Source: Triplophysa rosa
Taxonomy: Eukaryota; Chordata; Actinopteri; Cypriniformes; Nemacheilidae
Assembly: GCF_024868665.1 (NCBI RefSeq)
Contig: NW_026634127.1
Span: 24,481 to 88,480, forward strand
Length of the DNA: 64,000 bases
Reading direction: 5' to 3'
Every line of letters starts with the position of its first letter. Position 1 is the stretch's first letter. Under the pieces are notes generated by a model, which made no database searches, was not told the origin of the DNA, and saw only the letters and a program-made list of their open reading frames with translations. Both the position numbers and the translations under genes were made by a program. Positions 55,201 to 64,000 of the stretch are shown one piece after another.

Positions 55201-55439
55201 ATTTTCTTTACCTTTAAAACAGTACTTAAGTACATAAAAAATCAGTTTTTTTTACTTTTAAAATTAAAACTACTTAATTAAAAGAAGATAGTGATTTTAA
55301 TGTAAACACAGATTAAAATGTTAAAACAACAATATTTATAAAATGTATGTAAAAAGTATAATTTGCTTTATAATGTAAGAAAATACTAGAATTTATTGTT
55401 TATTTGCAAAGTTTGCCAAAGGATTAATAAGGTAATCCA

Positions 55440-55551
55440 AAAAATCTTTATTAGATTAATAAAAATAATAATCGTTAAGATTAGTCGACTAATCGAAAAA
55501 ATAATTGTTAGATTAGTCGACAATTAAAATAATCGTTAGTTGCAGCCCTAT
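55440..55551. repeat. Right end of a 'tagggctgcaact' hAT
   Basis: 'Agattagtcgactaatcg' and 'gattagtcgacaatt' lead to 'cgttagttgcagccct' plus a, the inverted terminus of the group that includes the BED-finger hAT at 21968-25339. The left end was not found, so it is a fragment. Confidence 0.7.
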
Positions 55552-56985
55552 TCACAATGTGTCCTGTTTTCATACGCAACATTCACGATTTGATTTGAAG
55601 CCGGTAAAAGCCTTTCAATGTGCTAGCTTCTACACGCAGATCTTTTAATATTATATTTTTGTACTTGTTCCCCATTTAATAAAACATGAAATAAACAGGA
55701 TAAATAAAATTGTTTCTTGTATTGGCTGCTGTGTCACTGAGGTGCTGCGTTTGTTCACTATGATAAAGAATCTGCTGCATTATATTGACGTTGTTCTAAA
55801 GTCATACGCCGTGACAAACAAACTCAACACATTTTTCTGTTGTGTCATCTATTAGTGGACATGACTCTTTCAGTTGACTTGTTGTAAATGTCAGGGAAGT
55901 TTGGTCTGTATACACATGACGCTTCAGATCTGAAGTAACAATAGGCTTCTGTAGAGAACCACCAGCTGCTCTTTTATTGCATTGCCCCGCTACCACCGCC
56001 TACACGCTTTAAAATTGTTTTATTTTAGTTTAGTTGTTGTTGCTCTTGTGCATTATATGAACAACAGTTTATTTGTATTTAGATACTAGATATTAAGAGG
56101 CTATTTTGCTGGAGTCCCGCCATTCTCCCGCAGCCCGCACACACAAGTGTCTTACTGTTAATGCCCACACCCATCAAATATTTTTGCAAAACATTCATTC
56201 CCTAGCTCTTATTTTATTTATTAATGACGTCATCGACTAGTCCTCATCAACATGACTTTTATCACATAATAGTTGACTTCAAAACAATCTGAGGTCATTC
56301 AACCCCTATTTCACACGCGACAGAGCGGAGGAATCGCCATGCAGTGTATGGCGCGGCTGCTGCTTTCTCTCATAGTTTAGTGCTGTAGAAGCACACGATG
56401 CTCCGCGGTCTCAAGGCCTATGAATGCGAAATGCCATGACCGGTGAAATCACAGCGCGCTTGCCGCTTTCTCTCGTAATTTAAAAGTTTTGTGCAGTCAA
56501 AGAGGTAATCGCGTTACGGGCCCCTGGTTTGTTGAAATGTTTTATGATTTCCTGACAATATTTTTTTAAGTGATTGGTTAAAGCCGCTCACAAAAGATTT
56601 GATCTTCATAAAATATTATCTTCAGCAGCATGAAGAGCCATATCCGTGGAAGGGGCAAGATTAGAGAATTTTGGATGCACAAGGCATGAGTACTGCTTGC
56701 ACTCTTGCGCTCAACTGCTGGAGAAATATTTGTCATTCATGTGGTGTGTGTGGCCAAAAACTTTCACGGCTAAATTAAAATAATTCACGGCTCAAGCCCT
56801 AGAGAAGTTCTCCTGTAGCAGGTAATATTAGTTTGCAAATAATTTAAAGTTAAACTGACTCTTTGGTGTAAATTCGCAAATGCCTCAATGTTTTCGGAAC
56901 ACCCCTGTTGAGAAACATTATATTATAGATATGTGACCCTGCCTGTGAAAACCCAGCTAGTCAATTTTTTTGGATATACGTTTTT
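55552..56985. other. No recognised gene
   Basis: AT-rich sequence with no coding frame of known family; the minus frame 55996-55802 has no signature. 'Tgtgaccctgcctgtgaaaa' near 56934 is a word common in fish repeats. Confidence 0.4.
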
Positions 56986-56989
56986 TTAA

Positions 56990-57140
56990 AGGGACAGTTC
57001 ACCCAAAAATGAGAATCATCATTTACTCACCCTCTTGTCATTTCAAACCTGTATGACTTTCTTTTATTCTACAGAACACAAAAGAAGATATTTTGAACAG
57101 AGTTGGTAACTGAACAACGGCGGTACCCATTGACTTGCTC
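56990..57140. repeat. Palindromic MITE family, left half
   Basis: 'Aaagggacagttcacccaaa', 'atcatttactcaccctcttg', 'caaacctgtatgactttctt' and 'agaacacaaaagaagatatt' match the left arm of the family at 3640-3920 (another subgroup). The right arm is missing. Confidence 0.7.
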
Positions 57141-57473
57141 TCAATGTTTTTTATCATCAGAGCAAGCTTTCATCATTAGGATGTGACTGCTTTAAACAAA
57201 GCAATCTCCAGTCCCCACAGGATTTTGCAGAGATTTTTTGTGATTTCTGCAGCCAAAAATGCTTAAAGGGGGGACGCAACGGTGTGTAATGCATTCTGAC
57301 TTATTTACAATGTTAAACATGCTGGCTTCTCATGCTTGACATGGTCAACTTGTCAAAAAACGAGTTAGGATGTGCGACGTAGTATTTCTGTGCTCGACAC
57401 ACTCCCCCATCGTCCGTATGGGTTTCTGAAAGTTTTTTTTAACATGAAAATATGATTTGTAACTAGGGCTGTG

Positions 57474-57692
57474 ACGGTGGCAGTTTTTTACCATTGCGGT
57501 GGTAATGGACAAATCAACGGTGGATGGGAAATATATATCGTTTATATAAATATTATTTATATTATTATATTTGCATGTAGCAACCACATGACGAGTGGAA
57601 GAGAAATATGGACCTAATTTAAATACTTGAAATTGTTAAATAGTTAAAAACTTGAAATTGAAATATGAAATAAATGAAGATGAAACATCCGT
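57474..57692. repeat. hAT-like terminus 'tagggctgtgacggtgg'
   Basis: Begins ctagggctgtgacggtggca, followed by 'accattgcggtggtaatgg'. This is the left end of a known type of fish hAT repeat. It is interrupted by the element at 57693; the continuation after 58772 includes 'caaatccgtcactgaaacgg', but no right end was identified. The preceding 57141-57473 shows no feature. Confidence 0.55.
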
Positions 57693-58764
57693 TAGGGATG
57701 GACGATATGGCCCTAAAACTCTATCACGATAATTCCTGGTATTTGTTGCAATAACGATAAAAATTACGATATATCCATAACGCCATCCACCGCTGTTTTT
57801 TTGCGTCAAGTGATGGTAGCTGCATGTAGTCTAGACCCTCAGAAAAACTAATATTATAAAAAAGTAAAACTACCCCAAATCAAACAGCTCCTAAAATATA
57901 CCTACAGTATTTTTGTAAATATAAAATATAATAGTGAGATTCAACTTCAAAAGGTTGTAGTAAAGAAAAGATAAATAAACTAAAGATAAATAAACACATC
58001 ATGTCATACCTAAAACTGTATATATTCTATTGTTGGGTGGAAACGATCGATCGCATCACGCTGTCAATCACTCTCTCTTGAACTGTGTGAACCTTCTCTT
58101 CTCACAGCAACATACAATGAATCTGTCTATGACTCGCGCTACAGAAAGAGAACAGAAAAACGCAGATAAAAGAAATCGAATTAAATAATCCATGCTTTTA
58201 TACGCTCATAAATGTATTTAAAATAACGTAATACAAACTTGCATTTTCTACTGTATGTAAAGAGGCAGCAGTGCTGTGCACGCTGTGTCGCTATGAAAGC
58301 ACATGTGGGCACGAGCTGCGCACGGGACGCTCCGTTCATCCTGTATATAACAGGCAAGAAATCATATTAAACATTTTGCGCACGCATGCATAACATAATA
58401 CATAAACAAATGTTTAAATAAATACTTTTAGCCAAACTAAATGTTGTGGTGTAACGCATTATGACTATCAACGAATACTTAACAAACAAATTAAATAAAA
58501 CGAAAGTGAGACTAAACATCAACTCGGATGCATCTACAGTGCCAACCTAAACGAGATTTAGAGCTTTTAGTGCAAACTCTTTCTCAGCTTCACGTCCACC
58601 CTCCGCTATACCCGTTTTCGCTTCACATATGAGCTGTGAATGGGTCTCACAAAGAAATACATCATCAACTAGAATTTATCATTTATATCGCGGGAAGACT
58701 AATTCCTATCGTGTGGGGAATTTCTACCAGTATATCGCAAACGATATAATATTGCCCATCCCTA
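57693..58764. mobile_element. Non-autonomous hAT with exact ACATCCGT duplication
   Basis: The ends are tagggatggacgatatggcc and 'gatataatattgcccatccc' plus ta. The 8-bp duplication ACATCCGT is at 57685-57692 and 58765-58772. Subterminal 'cacgata', 'aataacgata' and 'atcgcaaacgata' words are typical of this group. 1072 bp, no transposase. Confidence 0.93.
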
Positions 58765-58979
58765 ACATCCGTCCATGTTTAATGCACAAATCCGTCACTG
58801 AAACGGCACACGTAACATTTAAATAAACATCAGTAAACAATGAAAACTTAAATGATATAAGTTAAAAATTAAATAAAAAAGCTCTTGTTGCAATGACAAC
58901 TTCAGTCAGTTTTAACCCTTACAGTCTTAACCCTTACAGTCCTTAACAATTCCATTAGAAACAAACTGTTTAAACCTAT

Positions 58980-60686
58980 TAGTGTTGGGCAATATTCTCT
59001 ATAGTCAGGTCGTTCTATCGCCAGCCTGTGGATCGCCGATACATGATAGTATCGAGGGGTGGGGCAATTACGTATTTATCTATGACAAGCTGGACAAAAA
59101 CAGAAGCTTACGTGGCTAGAAAATGCTCATGTGTGACTGCAATTAGCATTCTATCAGAGTGTAAGTTCAGTGCAGTTGGCAACATTGTTACTTACCACCG
59201 CAACCTTTTAAACGAGAGAAAGTAAACTATTGCTTTAAGTCAATATCATTAATCCAAATGCGTCATTGATGCCTGCGTGCGCTGTTATTACTTGATTGCC
59301 AAACGGGAACAACTCGTGCGCTGGTTTTAGCTAACGTTATTATATTGATGAGCAAAGCTCACCATATGATTCTCCACCAGATCTTTCAAGATCATATCCA
59401 TGAAATGAGTTATTTAAAACATCAATTTCAGTCAAGGAATTAGTTTAGCTCAAAGGAAAATACGTATAATAATCGTGATCAAATATACATATTTTACGGT
59501 CTCTGATTAGTAATATAAAGCATAACAATACTTGTATGCATTTGTCCAGCGAATGCCTCAATGATATTATATACTTTACATTATCTCATGGCCATAAGTA
59601 ACGTGACTTTACCAAACAGGATTTAGAGCAAAGGTAGCGTAAATCGAAACACAGTAAAAGGAACCAAGTTTGTGAGCGTGAATACAGAAAACCCATCACA
59701 AATGAATATATATGGTTGTTTATTAAACTCTACTCTACATGATAAAAAAACAATGACGATCGCATGAGAGGGCATGCCCACCTGAGTTTGAATCGACCAA
59801 TCAGAGTTGAGCAGGGAAGAGGTTCTTTGTCCACTCAACAGCTAATTTGCATCTTTATGAGATATCATTCCAATTATAACATAATGAAAAGAAAGTGTTC
59901 TACGGTCACACAATGTATATAAACAAGGAGGAACTGTAAAGACAAACATTTATATATCAAATATGCTAAGGTTTGATGTGCATCAAGACATGATTCATTC
60001 TGCGGTACGAATACGAACAAAGCCTGATTTAACTTGCCTATTTAACAATTACAGATTATTTAAAAATGGCAAGAGCGACGACATATACCGTAGATATTTA
60101 GATATATTTATAGAAAAGGACAATTGAATCACACGTTCCTATTTGTCAGAGAAGTTTCTCTGGTTAGCCAAGTTTGAGATTAGACCGAGAGACTTCTCCC
60201 CTCTGCTTTGAAGCTTAGGAGTCGTAAAATATCCAACAGAGAAACAAAAGGTTATCAACACTCTCAGTGAGAGGTTTTGACTCTGGTCTTTTGATGATGG
60301 TATCAAGAAACCAGGAGAAAGGGGAGTGAAGGGGGTTGATGGCTCTTCTTTCAATGACTCCGACCATTTGGCTTATGCTAAATTCTCTACACGAGCATAG
60401 CAATTCCTGCAAGGAAAAGCCAGATCCGCGCGCATCACAAGCTCTCTCGTTTGCGGAAAACTCAAAACCTGCACATTATAAACTCTCTCTGGCATGAGGA
60501 AAGCATGCGTGCATTGCAAGCTCTCTTGCATGAAGAAATGCGCAATGCGCATTTGTAATATTAATTTTTATATTAATTAATATAAATATATTGGCAAACA
60601 GCCAACTATCGTCTAACGAATCAGCTATAGCCGATATGTCTGAGGATCGTAGATACATGATATTATCGTCAATCGGAACAACCCTA
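58980..60686. mobile_element. Second full copy of the 'tagtgttgggcaat' hAT, with a 1.1-kb insertion
   Basis: The left end is tagtgttgggcaatattctc; the right end is 'tcgtcaatcggaacaaccct' plus a. The flanks AAACCTAT and AAACCAAC share five of eight bases, a decayed duplication at best. Compared with 46783-47428, an extra segment from about 59328 to 60400 is present after 'gcgctggttttag'. The four imperfect 'caagctctct' repeats are also here at 60405-60540. Confidence 0.82.
59328..60400. other. Insertion inside the hAT copy, unclassified
   Basis: About 1.07 kb present here but absent from 46783-47428. It starts near 'ctaacgttattatattgatg' and ends near 'ctctacacgagcatag'. It contains no coding frame of known family and no obvious inverted ends. 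It could be a separate transposon or ancestral sequence lost from shorter copies. Confidence 0.55.
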
Positions 60687-60919
60687 AAACCAACCTTGGC
60701 TTTCCTATTCAAATATTCCTACTCGTTGATGTTAAACTAACTACATTGTCCAGATTAAAATGTGTACAGCTGCACTAAATGCGCATTCAGAAGATGTGCA
60801 CAGGAGCACAAATGAATAGATGTCTCCATAGATTAAAGTGAAAAAATGTCTTCTGACTGAATTTCTTATAAGGCCAAGTCATGTTCCTTTAACCAACACT
60901 TCATTTAAATAGTCAAGAC

Positions 60920-62080
60920 CAGAGGTGGGTAGAGTAGCCAAAATCTTTACTCAAGTAAAAGTACAAGTAACTAGAGAAATTGTTACTCAAGTAAAAGTAA
61001 AAGTCACTATTTTAAAATTTACTTGAGTAAAAGTAAAAAAGTATGCAATGAAAAAACTACTCAAGTAGCTAGTTACTTAGTTACTTTGTATCTGATTATA
61101 TAGGCCTACTACATAAAATTAATATTAACGCCAATATTTTAATATTACATTTTAATCAATATTTTTAATTATCATAAGCAGATATCTTTGCAATATACTA
61201 GAAAGACTAAAGAATAGACAAACACAGAAGAGACAAGCATTTCTGTAAATTTCATCTAGTCCTGATGTCAATGTAGTTTACACAACTTATTTAGAATAAT
61301 AGAACATGTCAAACTAAAGCATGAACTAAACTCAGAGCATTTCCTAAGATGATCTAGAACATCTGCAGTGCTCTCTTAAATGAAATACACATTTTTGAAC
61401 AAAGCTCATGTTTTCTCGTGTTGTGTCACGTGTGTGTTGTGAAACGCTCTTACTTGTAAACAAACAGTAAACAGTGAACCACACGCCCATCAACAAGTTT
61501 TCTTCCTCCTGTTCTTCAAATGTATATTTCTGCAAGCCCACGTCTCTGTGTCTGACAGGTAACGCGTGTCTGACAAACAGGTTGCGCGGGTGCGCGCATA
61601 TGGCGGGCATTTATCATAATATCCACTTCATCCAACGCTCTTTGTGTTCTGCGTGTTCTTAAGTTTGGTGCTACGAGGAGTGAGTAATCCTGCTTCAGAT
61701 GATTCAGATCGTGCTGCGAACTGAACAAAACATTTGAACTGATTCATTAGCCTATTCAGATGGTTTTGCCCATTGTTCAATTAATGCTTTCAAAAGAATC
61801 AACTCAAAAGAATCGATCACTCGGGAATGCCCGTAAGAAGAGACGACAACCTTGAAATAAACAACGCGTTTTAAAAAGCATATTTTAAAATGAAGGAACG
61901 AAGGAACGTCACGCAATGTAAGTTATGTAACGAAGTAAAAGTACAGATTTTCTATTAGAAATTTACTCAAGTAAGAGTAAAAGTACACACTTTTAATTTT
62001 ACTTAAAAAGTACATATTTTCCAAAATGTTACTCAAGTAAATGTAACGAAGTAAATGTAGCGCGTTACTACCTACCTCTG
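60920..62080. mobile_element. Non-autonomous hAT with exact GTCAAGAC duplication
   Basis: The ends are cagaggtgggtagagtagcc and 'gcgttactacctacctctg', an inverted pair, with many 'actcaagtaaaagta' words just inside both ends. The 8-bp duplication GTCAAGAC is at 60912-60919 and 62081-62088. The centre has no transposase; frames at 61344-61728 are chance. Confidence 0.95.
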
Positions 62081-62088
62081 GTCAAGAC

Positions 62089-62759
62089 CAATAGTGTTTT
62101 AAGGTTTGCCAGTTTGCGTATTTTAAAAGCTATTTCTAATCTATGAAAACATTATACTTACCTTGACAAATAATCAACCATCTACATAACTTCAGTGCAT
62201 GTTTTTCAGGGCTTGACATTAAGCATTGTCATGTGGTTGTCCTTCGGACAAGTAAATTTGTCATTCACTTATCAGAGTACAAAAATGACATGTCCGAACA
62301 TCAGTATAATTGTTTCGGATTCTGAGTGCTCAAGTTTGCTTCTAAGTGTTTTACCTAGTGTCTGAAGTTGGTTATACTCTCCGTGATTGCTATAGAACAA
62401 AGGCAAGCAGTAAATATTATAAGTGGCAGGACTGTACGTTAACTTTTACATAGCACTGGTGTTACAGAATTTTTTCATATTTTTTGCAATCACATCTTGG
62501 ATATTGTGGACCTTTGTATTCATTTTGTTGACAGATTTCTTCTAGGACAATCCCCCATTCATCTCTTACCGGCACAACAATCAAGGCTTAGCTTAAACCA
62601 GGACTATGACTTAGTTAAATTAGAATATTAATGTCACTTTTTTTTTAAATGCCTTGCATAAAAATACTGCTGGTGTGCATCTTGAGACAAAACAATGGCA
62701 ACAACATATTTTAAGATATGTCAGGATTTTCAGTTAAGACAGCTCAAACATTTATTTTA
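62089..62759. other. No recognised gene; partial duplicate of 52340-52450
   Basis: 'Gctatagaacaaaggcaagc' to 'tagcactggtgttacagaa' parallels 52345-52445. The rest has no feature. The words near 62095-62210 ('gccagtttgcgtattttaaa') also occur near 37848-37940, so a common repeat is likely. Confidence 0.45.
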
Positions 62760-62769
62760 GTCTGGGACT

Positions 62770-63245
62770 AGTCTTAAAGGGGTCATATGGCGGAAATGCG
62801 TGTTTTTCTGTGTCTTTGGTGTGTTATAAGTTTCCCATGCATGTATTAGACACGTAAAATTGCACAAACGTCACTTCGTAACATGATTTGACTTAAGATC
62901 GCCCAAATCTAAACGCAAGTGAGGTGGGCGTACTTGTAAATCTCATTGTATCGTCACCGCCGCAGCCATGTCACGGAGACGCTGTGTGTTTCGTTGCGAA
63001 AAGAAAGACTCTTTGTTTGCCATGCCAAAAGGACAACTAAAAACGAATGGTTACATTTTATTTACAACACTGTTCCAGAAAAGTACAATCCGAATGTTCA
63101 AGTTTGTGCAGCGCATTTCACCGAAGATTGCTATACGAACCTGGGAGAGAGATTAAGACTTGGCAGTGCACGAAAGCTTTGGTTAAAAAGTGGGGCCATT
63201 CCAACCATTAAAACTTCGCTGGCGCTTCAGATTCGCAGCCTGTAA
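62770..63245 (+). pseudogene. THAP-domain exon of a repetitive element
   Basis: After 'aaaggggtcatatggcggaa', a common cyprinid repeat start, an ATG at 62968 opens SRRRCVFRCEKKDSLFAMPK. After a one-base shift near 63030 the frame 62946-63245 gives NEWLHFIYNTVP and VCAAHFTEDCY, then SGAIPTI. Together these are the C2-CH zinc knuckle, the invariant Trp and the Pro of a THAP DNA-binding domain, about 90 residues long. It ends at a donor (gcct/gtaagt, 63242/63243). THAP domains occur in several DNA transposon families and in host genes; the surrounding repeat makes a transposon more likely. No further exon was seen. Confidence 0.7.
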
Positions 63246-63609
63246 GTATATTTTCATTGTAAAAGACTTTGTTACGGACTAACATGAGTCGAGTTTGTCG
63301 TGTGTTTGTGATCTGCAAATCCGCAACGTGAAAAAAGACAACATTAGTCCTAATAATCAGTAATAATGTTCCCACTAGAGGCAACAAATGTCATGTTTAT
63401 AATGTCTTTTTATATTTAGAATTTATTTTGGGTTTATTGCCTTTGTTGAGTCGTGACGAAGGGCCAAAGCGCTCGTGTTATTTATACCATTCCCTACTGT
63501 AATGCGAGCTTGTTTCTAACTCACACAAACTCTGTATGATGTATATGGTTGTTTGTTTATAGTCTTTATAACGTCGTATTTATAACGCCCTTCTTTATAA
63601 CATTATCAA
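63246..63609. other. No recognised feature
   Basis: Sequence between the THAP exon and the LINE fragment at the window edge. 'Ttataacgtcg' and 'ttataacgccc' words near 63560-63600 suggest another repeat end. Confidence 0.35.
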
Positions 63610-64000
63610 CTCGTCAATTAATCTAGGCCATGTCCCAGGACCCTTTAAGCTGGCCGTCATTAAGCCTCTTATCAAGAAACCAATCCTAGACCCCAATGAA
63701 CTAGGAAACTATAGACCGATTTCAAATCTCCCTTACCTGTCTAAAATACTCGAAAAAGTAGTGTCCACTCAGTTATGCTCTTTCTTACAAAATAATGACA
63801 TACACGAAAAATTTCAGTCAGGCTTTAGACCGCATCATAGTACTGAAACTGCGCTCATTAAAATTACAAACGACCTGCTTATAGCATCAGATAAAGGTAA
63901 CATCTCACTCCTAGTACTGCTTGACCTTAGTGCTGCGGTCGATACTGTAGACCATAAAATACTTCTAGATCGCTTACACAATTATACCGGTATTCAGGGA
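63610..64000 (+). pseudogene. L2-type LINE reverse transcriptase, runs off the window
   Basis: The plus frame gives GPFKLAVIKPLIKKP, LGNYRPISNLPYLSKILEKV, FQSGFRPHHSTETALIKI and LLVLLDLSAAVDTVDHKILL, the fingers and palm of an L2-clade RT without a stop in 390 bp. The usual Phe in the SAAFDTVDH box is Val here. It begins inside ORF2, so either it is 5'-truncated at about 63605 or it belongs to a longer copy interrupted there. It could be the same clade as the ORF1/endonuclease at 41044-42430, in the same orientation. Confidence 0.88.

Noticed and set aside
53856..56800. One 2.9-kb hAT from 'cagggctgcac' to 'cacggctcaagcccta'
   Set aside because: The ends are only loosely inverted and no 8-bp duplication fits.

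Overview
The window looks like nuclear DNA of a ray-finned fish, most likely a cyprinid: AT-rich, with a split Sp/KLF transcription-factor gene embedded in typical teleost repeats (several Tc1 families, many hAT elements with 8-bp target-site duplications, L2-type LINEs, tyrosine-recombinase retrotransposons, a tRNA-derived SINE). All calls are by eye from the sequence; no database search was run.

The only host gene I can support is an Sp1 orthologue on the minus strand. Four exons are visible in transcription order: 52035-50823 (Gln/Ser/Thr-rich activation region), 34527-34389 (Btd box), 31976-31783 (zinc fingers 1 and 2) and 15717-15416 (zinc finger 3, C-terminal domain, stop). Every splice site is AG/GT and the phases join without a break into 615 codons. 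The short 5' coding exon(s) with the start codon were not found and probably lie beyond 52035, perhaps beyond the window. The two large introns (about 16 kb each) and the 2.4-kb intron between them are mostly transposable elements.

Layout. 1-15.4 kb (downstream of Sp1): broken Tc1, a 97%-identical foldback element, an LTR-like repeat, a SINE, then two different tyrosine-recombinase retrotransposons head to head at about 9.29 kb, then a Tc1 fragment inside a larger repeat. 15.4-31.8 kb (last Sp1 intron): a Tc1 split by a hAT; an L2-like LINE split by a nearly complete BED-finger hAT; a minisatellite split by a third hAT; a solo LTR; and a second block of the same minisatellite ending about 35 bp from a splice donor. 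31.9-34.4 kb: a Tc1 split by a solo LTR, and a short palindromic repeat 15 bp inside the intron. 34.5-50.8 kb: hAT relatives, a strong palindrome, a CA repeat, a long-TIR element, an L2 LINE with an esterase-type ORF1, and a deeply nested block (L2 > hAT > hAT > FADD-type LINE, plus a solo LTR and another hAT). 52-64 kb (upstream side of the Sp1 exons seen): a series of hAT elements, several with perfect 8-bp duplications, a THAP-domain exon, and an L2 reverse-transcriptase fragment running off the end.

I found no operon, CRISPR array, structural RNA gene or obviously new biological system. The most interesting points are the readable insertion order of the nested elements, the repeat arrays and MITE pressed against Sp1 splice donors, and an open frame through the Sp1 zinc-finger exon into the minisatellite.
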